Assembly (NCBI GenBank): GCA_037044905.1
Contig: JBAOKB010000061.1
Location: 852,752-916,751 of the forward strand
Reading direction: 5' to 3'
DNA length: 64,000 bases
DNA from: Hortaea werneckii
Taxonomy: Eukaryota > Ascomycota > Dothideomycetes > Mycosphaerellales > Teratosphaeriaceae
The position numbers and the translations under genes are program-made. This document shows positions 54,718-64,000 of this stretch, piece after piece. The notes below the pieces were generated by a model that was not told the origin of the DNA, made no database searches, and saw only the letters and a program-made list of their open reading frames with translations. Position 1 is the first letter of the stretch. Every line of letters begins with the position of its first letter.

Positions 54718-55457
54718 CTAACATTCACTATAAGCAGCGATTACGTTCCAGTTATCCGTGTCAAACACCTGACCTCGTGTAAATTTACGAGTTCCCCCAT
54801 CTCCACACAATCCGACAATACCATCGACGCGACGACCCAGTTCGGCGCACGGCACGTAAACATCGTTGTTCTACGTAACAGAATTAGAGAGCGTCTTTCG
54901 AATAGAGCAAGGGTTGCGAAGGGAAAAGTAGACTTACCCCGTCGTTACAGAATGTGACACCTGCGCCATAGGAGCAGGAAACTCTGCCGCAGCTTCTTGG
55001 TGGTTGCCTACAGTTTCCACTGATACCCTGAAGGTAATCTGCTCCCCTGTCAAGATAGATTGTCCTAGCGCTAATTTGCCCGGTTAGATCGTCGTTACAG
55101 AGAGGAGGGGAGATCTGCGGAAAGTGATCAGCGATATGCGGCACAGACATGAAGCATAGAGACGTGTTTGTTGGAACCCACCTCTGCACGCTTGGCGGTG
55201 TCAGTCTTGGAGGGTGTGTTCTTGCCGACGACGCCCGGATGCCAGTCCGGGTTCATTTCACGCAGCTGCGCGGCAACGGATTCGATGGTGCCTGACACCT
55301 CGACATCATCTCCGCCGTCGAACGCTGGGCCGATGTAGGACATGTCAGCCTCTGGCAGAGGAAACTTTTCAGTGTCCGGCGTGCGAACGACGCGGAAGCC
55401 CTCTGCGCTTGCGAGCGCAAACAGACCTGCGGCGAAGAGGATCTTCTGGGGCTGCAT
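54718..55457 (-). CDS. Eight-cysteine secreted protein, paralogue A
   Basis: Exons are 55457-55182, 55114-54938 and 54870-54718, all joined between codons, giving 201 residues. A signal peptide (1-18, ending ALASA) is followed by a 70-residue cysteine-free proregion that ends in KR at 89-90, a likely Kex2 site. The mature part has eight cysteines (C98, C127, C134, C139, C148, C159, C173, C201). Its core is GNCRQPPRSCGRVSCSYG, then FCNDGNND, and it closes with GQVFDTDNWNVI and a terminal Cys. The same core and an intron just after CND occur in the gene at 57199-57926, which is a paralogue. The pattern fits a fungal small secreted protein family; an effector role is only inferred. The function is unknown. 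Confidence 0.85.
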
Positions 55458-55600
55458 GATGGTTGCTGAGGTATCGATGCTGATAAATCGATTCAGAATA
55501 GAGGCCGTGTAAGCGTGAAGGGAGAAATCAGACAAATGTTCTGGGTATCGAGAAAGAGGTGATTCTGATGGTTGAGTGTTTGTTCCACTGCAGCTCTACC

Positions 55601-55610
55601 TTTTTATATA
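55601..55610 (-). promoter_or_regulatory. TATA box of secreted paralogue A
   Basis: TATATAAAAA on the minus strand lies about 145 bases upstream of the ATG at 55457. Confidence 0.5.
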
Positions 55611-55685
55611 TGTCGCTTGACCACTGTTCAAGGCCGAACTCATACAACCTCCATTCTTGCCAAGGTCCTCCTTCTGCTTGCTCCC

Positions 55686-55940
55686 GACCTGAGTTTGCCG
55701 AGATTCCTCAAGGATTGCACTATGGAACATTGGAGTATGCATATCTTTTCGTTTGTGACCAGAAGTTCCATCGCCTCATTCGTCTGAATGTATCTCGCTA
55801 TCCACTTTGACGTCAATATCCGGCGACCTAGGTTTGTTGAGATTCCTTAAGGGACTGCACGATGGAATGTTGCAGTACGCACCCCTGCCCCTTGTTTTTA
55901 TCCTGTTCTACCACTTCATTCGCCTGTATGGCTGTTACGA
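55686..55940. repeat. Two diverged direct copies, 139 bases apart
   Basis: The block around 55685-55745 (CGACCTGAGTTTGCCGAGAT, then CCTCAAGGATTGCACTATGG) recurs at about 55825-55885 as CGACCTAGGTTTGTTGAGAT and CCTTAAGGGACTGCACGATGG. Most differences are transitions. A third, weaker match (CCCGAAGGATTCATTATGG) begins near 56017. These look like old tandem copies that have decayed. Confidence 0.55.
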
Positions 55941-57072
55941 CCCACTTCCATGTCGCTATCACCAACATCACATCTCTTGCCAAGACGACTTTCAACAACT
56001 ACGCCCTGCCGCATATCCCGAAGGATTCATTATGGCAAGATATTCGACGTAGTACCTGCATATGTTGCCTTGGTCTTTAACAATCGCCAAGAAAGTCAGG
56101 CCTTCGATCCAACATCGCTAAGTGACGTCGCTGCAGATCGTTGCTTTTCTAAGCAGGTCGAAAGACGCCGTCATTTCTTTTTCAAAATGCGCTCGAGGCG
56201 TTGCGGCTCTTATTTCGCCGTCAGGCTCATCTTAAATTGAATAGTAAAATGAGTTGTCGCCACCGCACCAGTTTGCCAGTATCGTCGTAGCGCTCCACGA
56301 CATCTTGAACACGGGTAAAAGTCCCGCAGGCAATTTGTGCCTACGTAAGAGGTCAGGTACTGCATCCCTCATCGGTAAGCTTGAAACTTAGCATAACACT
56401 ACTCCACCCGTAGTCTCCATGTGGAGGAGAGAGAGGGGCGTAATGCGCCAAGCGGACCGGCGCGATCCTGACGGATGATCTATTCCTACGCTTGACATCT
56501 CCATTCTTTCCGCGGAATCAAGAGAATACTGACCCTGCATTGTCCATCTGAAAAATTTGTTGACCTTCTCGTCCTGTTGGCTTACAGACAGTACAATCGC
56601 CATATTCGCTAGAGTCTGCAGAGTGCAAAGCTTATTGGATGTGGGGCCATTACATGCATGGGGAATGCTATTCGACCAAAATATGGGATTTATGAATGGA
56701 GTGAGCCCCACCAAGCATTGCTAGTGGTGGAATGACATGGCGGCACGAAGCTGATTCGGTCCGTCGCTAGCCTTGATTTCACACCCTTCCCATCCAAGGT
56801 CTGCTGGCGAGAAGCATAGAGCCTTCGACAAGACCTCGTGTCGGGTATCGGTCTCTGTCATCAAAAAAATGGCAGTGATCATCCTCTCGTCGCTTGGCAA
56901 TCTTCACTCCTTTAAAACATTCGGATTTAGCAGGATCAAACAAGTTTCAGCAGGATTCGCATCCTCGCTCAACAAATCGGTGATGTTGCAATGATGCACG
57001 CTTTGGCAGAACCTGGCTTCTTCTAAGACATTTCGATGTTGCAATTACGGGAGTTGACGGTGAGCAGCGTGG

Positions 57073-57080
57073 GATATAAA
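57073..57080 (+). promoter_or_regulatory. TATA box of secreted paralogue B
   Basis: GATATAAA lies about 120 bases upstream of the ATG at 57199. Confidence 0.5.
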
Positions 57081-57198
57081 GTGTAGTGTATGGCCACACA
57101 TCGACGAGATCCAACTCGACTCCATCACTTCTCGAATCAATCCAGCCTGAGATCTATCACTCAAAGAGTTCACAAATTTTCAAAGCCTTTTATTCATC

Positions 57199-57926
57199 AT
57201 GAAATTCTCGGTCATTCAACTTTTGGCAACTGCCACCGCCTTGTCCTACGGCTCCCCTCTCGCTGCGGTTGACGATGTACCGGAGGGTTACGAGCTCGTT
57301 CCCGCCAAGTGGACGGGCGAGGTTGTACCAGGAGAGGGCCCAGTGACCCTCGAAGGAGATTCTGGACAGTCCCTCATGGCGCAGATACTCAGTATCAACC
57401 CCGATTACATTCAGGACAAAGAGAACATGTCCTCACCCGCTGCTGTTGCTGCCAGGCAGATTGGTGGTTGCGGCGGACGAGCCATTTCGAAGAACATCCA
57501 ATGCGGTGTTCCATATCAAACTGTACATGGCTCAGACATCTCATCTGGCCTTGTGTATTTGAGCAATCTTGAAGGTTGCCTGACTCTCGGTGGCAACTCT
57601 TGCTTCAGGTATTCATGCTCTTACAACTCGGGCATCTTTGTATGCAACGACGTAAGTTCAGATCCGCCGAAAGCACCCTATTACATAGAGCTCGCACGGC
57701 ATTGTCACCCTTTTACAGTCCATGTTGAGCTATCAAAGAGGCTGTATGCTAACATCTACTGCTTGCGAAGAATAACGCCGACATCCAAGCGCCCTACCAA
57801 CTCATCTCCGACATTGGAGGAGACATGTTCAGACAGTGTGCGAACTTCGACGACAGCGCTGACTTTACTGCGCAAGCTTTTACCGACGAGAATTGGAATG
57901 TTTTGTTTCAACGGTCGTCTTGCTAG
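57199..57926 (+). CDS. Eight-cysteine secreted protein, paralogue B
   Basis: Exon 1 is 57199-57651 and exon 2 is 57771-57926; the 119-base intron has a GTAAGT donor, a GCTAAC branch site and an AAG acceptor. The protein has 202 residues. The signal peptide (MKFSVIQLLATATALSYGSP) is followed by an acidic proregion up to AVAAR at 82-86, then the mature domain. Its cysteines are C91, C102, C127, C135, C140, C149, C174 and C202. The core GNSCFRYSCSYNSGIFVCND and the closing AFTDENWNVL with terminal Cys match paralogue A in order, spacing and the position of the intron after CND. Paralogue A has one more intron. The role is unknown; a secreted, disulfide-stabilised effector-like protein is the best description. 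Reading through the intron would give a false 248-residue protein. Confidence 0.87.
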
Positions 57927-58598
57927 AGGATCGTTTGTGTTGTAAAGGCTAGCTCTTTTGTACATATAAGGGGTCTTTACAATTCCATCACGAGATATTT
58001 ACACCATCAATTATCTCTGTCCTACCCTCAATCCTTCAAAGAATCCGGGGCGGATTCCATGATAATGCGTGGGGGGCACGGGCCACCGAATTCGCCGGAG
58101 GGGGCAGATTCCATGAAAAACCGGGGGCAGAAGGAATGAAAAGTACCGGTCGGAATCGTTTCAAACTCGGTGAGTTTCCAATCCGTAGGCACTTTACTCG
58201 TGAGTTTTCAACATCGGAGCGGGAGACCCGCGTGGTGAATTGTTATCGCGGTTCGAAAATCCCGACATTCTGTGTGAAGTTCCGCTCGCAAAGGCTTAGG
58301 GTTAGGGTCGGCGGGCGTAACGGCGGTTCGGCTGGAATTGAGGGACCGCCGGAAGCGCAGGCTGGACGCTCGCGAAGAGGTAGGGTAGATAGAAATACAC
58401 CAACAAAGGTGCAGAAAAGCACCCAGCAAGACCACCGACTCTTGTAGCATGTAGCTAACGTTCAACCCCATTATGTGTGACCGCGCCATCGCGACAGGGA
58501 TCGCGAAAATTCTGTGACAGGGGGCGGTGCAGCTGAGCCTAGGCGAGGCCGCCGACCGAAACATTAGAACAGACACGTTGCTCGACAGCTAATACACC
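57927..58598. other. Spacer at the edge of the telomere-associated block
   Basis: A G-rich element near 58049-58062 (GGCGGATTCCATGA) repeats with one mismatch at 58103-58116. Two TTAGGG units lie at 58296-58307. This is the 5' flank of the broken helicase gene. No intact gene is present. Confidence 0.5.
58296..58307 (+). repeat. Interstitial TTAGGG pair
   Basis: Two perfect telomere units lie about 300 bases upstream of the helicase pseudogene. Confidence 0.8.
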
Positions 58599-61500
58599 AT
58601 GGACGCTTTTGAGAGTCTGTTCGTACACTTCCAGAATTTTCAAATCATCGTTTGTAGAGATTGCAAGTTTGCAGTGGTTCTAGACCAAATCAAGGCGCAT
58701 CTCAGCCAAAGTCACTAGACGCTAACAGTGAGCACTAGGAAAGGAATAATCGAACAAGTGGAAAAACTCGACCACGTCGCTTATAGGTCAGAAGACGTCG
58801 TGTACCCCGCCGCCGAACAGGAAGCGATCTAGGAGCTCGGCCCGGTCATCGAGCAATGCTCACAGTGCAAAGCGTGCGGGTTGCTAAGGGAGAGTAAAAA
58901 GGGGATCGAGGCGCACTGTAGAAAGGAACACGGCTGGAACAGCGCCAAAAGCAGAGGAGGTCGAGGGAGTTTAAGGAGTCGACCCGCCGCAAACTAGCCG
59001 TTCACGGAAGGTCACTGCTGTCAGAGATTCTTCAAGTATGCGCAGTGGACTAAGCTCTTTAAAGTGCTACCGCCAGCGCCACGGATGCTAGGAGGCGGTC
59101 ATGGCTGCGAGCCCGAGGACAGGGCGCAGAAGTTGACAGATGAGGTAGCCGATGGACTCAAGAGGAAGCTGCGGGAGGCGCACCATCACAGGAAGGTGAA
59201 CGTCAGCAATGTTAGGTCTGAAATGGATCCATGGCTAGAACACACCAGCTGGGCTTACCATCTGGCTAGGTTTGAGAAAGAAGAGCTACGGGCTAGTCTA
59301 AGTACGGCGCCAAAGCTTGAGGCGGACGAGCGGGGGATAGAGAGCGTAGATGAAGAAGAGGAGGCGATCGAGAGAGCTTGCAGAGCGACCGGCAGGGTGA
59401 TCAAGAAGGCCATGGACGTTAGCAGTCCGCGGACGATCCCAAGGTCCGCTCTTTACTACGTGAACAGGAAGGAAACCGGGGCCGCGAACAACGAGACTCT
59501 ATTCTATAGCAAACACGAGGCTAGTACGAAGAAGAAATACTCCAGGGTCTGGGTATTAATGCTAAGATATCTTTGGAGGAGTTAGACATAGGAGAACAAG
59601 CCAGACTACACGTTGACGGATGGGCAAGCGAGGAGGCTGGGAGCAATGCAAAGTCTCGCTAGACGAGAGACCGCCGCTCTAGACAAGGGAGCTAGAAAGG
59701 TCTGCGAAGACGAGTTACAATGGTCCATCGTTCTTTTCTGGGCCAGCATGCTCGACCAGGAGCTGCTAGACGACGAGTTCCAAAGCGGCTTTCTGTCCGC
59801 ATTGGCAGTTCTCGGCTTGGACACCGAAGACGCAGGATGGGTAAGCGTGTTCAACTTCACGCCGAAGCTAGCGGCCATCGTCACGGTCTGTAAGGCTCTG
59901 GTGGTGTTCATGGCTTACAAGTAGAGGCAAGACGACATCGACCGGCTAATCGGAGCCGGGATAGGTAAGAGTGAGGCGAGAAAAGAAGCGGTCAGCATTG
60001 TAGAAGGGGTGCACGATATGGTGCCCAGGCTGTTGTGTCTTCAGGAATACGGGGGACCAGCGAGCCCGATGGACAGGGTCTTACACATGAAGACTTTTGG
60101 AATGAGGATTAGGTTCACGGAGAAAGCCGGGGCACGGGTCACTTGGATGAACAGATGCCAACAGGTCGCCATCGACAAGATTAGCTTCAGCATAGGAGAT
60201 CTCAGAGATGCACTACACTCGCTGTGGGAAAGGTGTCTGGGGAGGCTCACGAAGCGGTTGATGTTCTTACAGCAAGAGGAGGAACTGCCGATCTTGCATC
60301 TAGACAGACTGTTCGACAACCCAAGCGATCTTACCGAGGGTTGGAGCTTCTTGGACGATGAGAGAAACGATGAAGTCTTGGGCAGAGTCAGGAGGCCGGA
60401 CGGGAAAGACGTGGAGAGCAGGAAGTGGTTGTGGAGCCGGGCCATGAGAGAGGACCGAATAACCAAGTACTTTCTACAAAATATCGACATAAGTGAAGTG
60501 AGGGACAGGAGTGAGCTAAAGTGGAACACGACCAAGGTGGAGCAGTACTTCCGGGAGGTGACTCTGTTCAAGGAGGAGCTAATAGTGTTGTGTCACATAG
60601 CAGGGGGAGCTCCAGCTAGAGGGACGGAAGTTGTCAGCATTAGGACCGAGAACGGAGAGAGTACGCGAGCGCAGAGGGGTGTTTTTGTTGACAATGGCAT
60701 GGTCGAGCTGGTGACGGGCTACCACAAAGGCTACAGCAAGAGCGGCGAAGCGAAGATAATCCACAGGTATCTGCCGCAAGAGGTAGGAAAGCTGTTGGTG
60801 TACCATTTGTGGCTAGTGGAACCGTTCGTGCACATGCTCAGGTGGGAAGTTAGGGGCGAGTTCGACTTTAGCAAATATCTGTGGGAGCCGGAGCCGGAAA
60901 AGAAATGGGAAGGCGAGGTCGACGGAGTTAGGGAGGAGGAGGAGAGTAGGAGCGAAGAAGGAGGAAGGGAAAGCGACGGGGAAGAGGGCAGTTCAGGAAG
61001 CGAGAGCGAATCGAGCACAAGCCCGAGCAGTGAAAGCGAGGCGGATGGAGGTGATGACGAAGGAACGGCAGGAGATCGGATGGTTAGTAGGAGGGAGGCG
61101 CGAAGCAGGCCGAGGAATGGAGGAAAAGCGAAAGAGGGCAAGCTGCAGGCACTCAGCATAGACGGCTTCTGGAACACAGAGAGGCTAAAGAGGGTGATGA
61201 AGAGGGAGCTATCAAAATGCCAGGCCGGATTCTTTGTAACGCCGTCGACATAGAGGCAGCTATACCTAGCCATCCAAAGGGTACACTGCCCAGAGGAAGA
61301 AGTGACAAAACAGCTCGATCGGTTGTACGAAGGAGTAACAACAGAAGATAGGCAGATGCAATCCGGACACAGTAAAAGGATGGAAGAGTTGATCTACGGG
61401 ATCTTAACGACAGAGAACCCGTTTAGCACGCAGTCCGAGCAGGCATCGTTTAGAAAGGTGAGCGTGTCATGGCACCACTTCATTAGGTGGCCGTCTACTG

Positions 61501-63700
61501 CGACAGGTAATGGAAAGCCGACGATCGATCTGGAGAAATACAGGAAGATGGTAGAAGAAGAGAGGTGGGCGAAGTTGAGGAGGGCAGACTTGAACGTGAG
61601 TCTAAGGGAAATGCTAGGGCCGAACGCTTCATTTAGAGGCTCACAACTGGAAGGGCTAAAGGCAATCGTATCGGGCGAGCCGAAGGTAGTAATGGTCATG
61701 AGGACCGGAGGAGGCAAGAGTCTAATGTTCATGCTACCGGCATTCTGCTTAGTCGGAGGGGTGACGGTGGTAGTAGTGCCGTTGATATCGCTAAGGAGCG
61801 ATCTAGAGAGGAGATGCAAGGAGATCGGACTCAACGCCGGGAGATGGCCCGACCAGAGCGCCAGGCACGCGAGGATCGTGCTAGTAACACCCGAGAGCGC
61901 AGTAACGAAGGCGTTCAATAGGTTCATCAACGACAAGCTAGCTACCGGAGAGCTAGACAGGATAGTAGTCGACGAGAGCCACATCGTTCTGGACTCGACA
62001 GAGACATAGAGGCCGAAAGTGCTCGAGCTAGCGGAGTTCGCCAGGAAGGGATGCCAGATGGTATATCTCACGGCAACGTTGCTACCGAAGGAAGAGTCGA
62101 GCTAGCTCGAAGCGATGGGCTTGGAGAAGAGGACGGTACGGATAATAAGAGACTCGACGACGAGGAGGAACATCGCTTACTAGGTGGTCGAGTACGACCG
62201 GCGAGAAGAAGAGAGAGGGTAGCGGAGTTGGTAAGAAAGAAACTAGAAGAACACGAGGAGGGACAGATTATAGTGTACTACCGGAGGGTAGAGCAGTGCA
62301 AGAAGATTAGAGAAGTGCTAAGGTGTCCAGTGTACTACAGGAGGGTCGGAGACGAAGAAATGAAAAGGAAGATTCTGGAACAGCTAGTTAAGGGGACGTA
62401 CAGAGTGTTCGCGGCGACGACAGCGATAGGAATGGGGGTGGATGCACCACACATTAGGGTAGTAGTACACGTGGGAGTGAAGGAATTGGTGAGGGATTAC
62501 GCATAGGAAAGTGGAAGGGCAGGAAGAGATGGAGAGGCAAGCGAGGCGATCTTAATGAGAGGCTACAACACAGTAGGGGGTCGGAAAATCTTGGAGAAGG
62601 GATTCGTAATGGAAAGGGGGATGCACGAATATCTGGAAGGGGAGAAGTGTAGGAGGGTTGTGTTAGACAGGGAGATGGATGGGAGGGCGGACAGGATCGG
62701 ATGCGAGAACGGAGAGAAAGTGTGTGATGTATGTAGAGGGTTAACAAGAACGGGAAGGAGGGCGAGGGTTGTAGTGAGGACAGGGGGGTTCGTTCCATTA
62801 CAGCAGCATAGAAGGAGGGAGCAAGAGGAAGCAGACGGGTCAGGGTTAGAGCCGATGGAACAAGGTAGCGAGGATGGAACACCGAGAGGCTTAGAGTTAG
62901 GTACGGACAACGTTGACGACGAGGGAGAATTAGGGTTAGGGTTGGCCGAAGCTGGGGATGAGTGTGAAGAGGCAGCAAAGGAAGGAAGAGGGCTAAAGAG
63001 GGCAAGAAGTATAGGAGAGAGAGAGGAGAGGGAGCGAAGCATAAACGAGGCGAGGACAGGAATGAGTAGAGAGGGAGAAAGAGTGCAAGCGCAGAAGAGG
63101 TCGAGGTTAGCGGAGAGGGCTAGCAGAGAGCTAGACAGAGACGAGATGGTGAAGAGGCTAGAGGATTGGACGAAGGTAGGGTGTTCGGTGTACTAGGCGC
63201 AAGGGCAGATACAACGGGCGAAAAGGGCTCGAGGGTGGGAAGAATGTAGAGGGCACGGGAAGGAGGCAGGGGAGAGGATAGCGGAAGTGAAGAAGAGGAT
63301 GAAGCGGCTACAGATGGCTCGATTCAGCGGGTGCAATTTCTGCTGGGTGCCGCAGAGCATATGTCAAAGATGGGAAGAGAAGACGGCGGCGTGCGGGAGT
63401 AAAACGGCAGGATATTAGCGAAGCGGAGTTGCGGGGGCAGGATGCCAATACAAGGGAGTGATGGAGGACATAGGAGGGGCGGTAATTAGCCAAAGGATGT
63501 GGGGGAGGGAAGAGAGGGAGGGAAAGGAGTAGGAGTGGGGGTGGGTAGAGGGGGAGATGGAGAGGAGTTTGGGATTTTGGGAGGGGGGAGGGTTGGAAGA
63601 GGACGAATGGGGCCGACTATGGAGGTGGGTGATCCGGAAGCGGGTGACGAACATGATGGAAACGAACGAGTTGGTGAGAATGGTGTATCATATAAGCTGA
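58599..63700 (+). pseudogene. Telomere-linked RecQ helicase (TLH-type), broken by TAG codons
   Basis: The gene reads toward the telomere. From ATG 58599 it stays in one frame to about 62183, shifts once (62184-62215), and continues to TGA 63698-63700; about 1,700 codons. N-terminal Cys/His motifs (CRDCKF, CSQCKACG with HCRKEH) resemble OrsD-type zinc fingers. The middle contains GGAPARGTEVVSIRTENGES, a TLH hallmark. The RecQ core has RTGGGKS at about 61701, VVDESH at about 61968, YLTATLL at about 62062 and ESGRAGRDG at 62507. A C-terminal Cys cluster is CNFC near 63331. In-frame TAG codons lie at 58716, 58830, 58995, 59583, 59589, 59922, 61251, 62007, 62103, 62181, 62504, 63194, 63416 and 63530. 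TAG ends other genes here, so these are true stops. Function of the intact family: telomere maintenance is suspected. Confidence 0.9.
62930..62943 (+). repeat. TTAGGG pair inside the helicase gene
   Basis: Two telomere units occur within the frame of the C-terminal region, coding for the ELGLGL-like stretch. Confidence 0.7.
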
Positions 63701-63828
63701 GATAGAAGAGGGCAGGAGGGAGGAAGGAGGCTGAGGGTTAGGGTTAGCTAGTACAGGGCGAAATGTTAGTGAAATGTAAAAGAGAGAGCAAGCCGTTCAG
63801 GGCGCCGACGCCAGGGCCGCCGGAGGCA
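63701..63828. other. Subtelomeric junction
   Basis: This short unique sequence lies between the pseudogene stop and the telomere. It contains GGGTTAGGGTTAG at 63735-63747. No gene is present. Confidence 0.6.
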
Positions 63829-63954
63829 TAGGGTTAGGGTTAGGGTTAGGGTTAGGGTTAGGGTTAGGGTTAGGGTTAGGGTTAGGGTTAGGGTTAGGGT
63901 TAGGGTTAGGGTTAGGGTTAGGGTTAGGGTTAGGGTTAGGGTTAGGGTTAGGGT
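63829..63954 (+). repeat. Telomere, (TTAGGG) array of about 21 units
   Basis: A perfect TTAGGG array of 126 bases lies with the G-rich strand 5' to 3' toward the right end, the orientation of a true right telomere. It directly follows the subtelomeric helicase pseudogene. Confidence 0.97.
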
Positions 63955-64000
63955 AGGTGCTGTTCAGGGAACAAACCAAGTTACGTTTAACCTTAGCAAT
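63955..64000. other. Untrimmed Oxford Nanopore native-barcode adapter
   Basis: The last 46 bases are not biological. Positions 63955-63962 (AGGTGCTG) and 63987-64000 (TTAACCTTAGCAAT) are the flanks of the native-barcode adapter, and 63963-63986 between them is, from memory, the reverse complement of barcode NB08 (its complement begins ACGTAACTTGGT). The genomic sequence therefore ends at 63954. Confidence 0.93.

Larger units (their letters stand above)
55458..57198. promoter_or_regulatory. Long divergent spacer between the secreted paralogues
   Basis: This 1.74-kb region separates the two divergently transcribed paralogues. It holds both promoters with their TATA elements and diverged repeat copies (listed separately). 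Frames of 60 to 110 codons occur on both strands but are not conserved-looking. Confidence 0.45.

Noticed and set aside
57652..57770. Extension of secreted paralogue B into the intron
   Set aside because: The frame stays open by chance, but splicing restores the conserved NWNV ending and terminal cysteine seen in paralogue A.
58599..63700. UAG read as an amino acid in this organism
   Set aside because: set9, the PLC-like gene, the PDI gene and secreted paralogue B end at TAG in the expected places, so TAG is a normal stop here.
63955..64000. Novel sequence beyond the telomere or an internal telomere array
   Set aside because: The 46 bases match the two flanks and a barcode of a Nanopore native-barcode adapter, so they are technical.
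1..64000. CRISPR arrays, PKS/NRPS cluster, rRNA or tRNA genes, intact transposons
   Set aside because: None was seen by eye on either strand; the single monooxygenase and the MFS genes do not form a biosynthetic cluster.

Overview
The window is the right-hand end of a filamentous ascomycete chromosome. Genes carry short GT-AG introns (about 45 to 120 bases) and the proteome is fungal throughout: Set9, coronin, Oma1, Tah18, a GT32 mannosyltransferase-like enzyme, secreted cysteine-rich proteins and a telomere-linked RecQ helicase. A Dothideomycete is a reasonable guess, but nothing here proves the class. The G-rich telomere strand (TTAGGG) reads outward at 63829-63954. The last 46 bases (63955-64000) match an Oxford Nanopore native-barcode adapter that was not trimmed, so the natural end of the contig is the telomere at 63954.

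Bases 1-36.6 kb are mostly core housekeeping: mitochondrial ribosomal protein uL14m (partial), Set9 H4K20 methyltransferase, a low-complexity orphan, coronin, a secreted GH29 alpha-L-fucosidase, CTP synthase, an aldo-keto reductase, a sugar-type MFS transporter, an amidohydrolase, the Oma1 protease, ETF beta, a RING protein, a two-RRM RNA-binding protein, the Tah18 diflavin reductase and a drug-type MFS transporter. These give ordinary cytosolic, mitochondrial and membrane functions, with several divergent promoters.

Bases 36.8-54.1 kb are richer in surface and secreted functions: a GH9 endoglucanase next to a processive GT2 polysaccharide synthase, an FAD monooxygenase, a GPI-anchored PLC-like protein, an HDEL-tagged PDI with unusual active sites, a ten-cysteine small secreted protein and a GT32 glycosyltransferase. 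Intergenic spacing grows here.

Bases 54.7-64 kb are subtelomeric. A divergent pair of paralogous eight-cysteine secreted proteins flanks a decayed spacer. Then comes a roughly 5.1-kb telomere-linked RecQ helicase gene reading toward the telomere. It is broken by fourteen in-register TAG codons and one frameshift, with no TAA or TGA before its terminal TGA, which looks like CpA-to-TpA (RIP-like) mutation.

The observations most worth following are the TAG-only decay of the helicase, the adapter at the contig end, the paralogous secreted pair, and the GT2-GH9 neighbourhood as a possible polysaccharide synthesis and trimming module.
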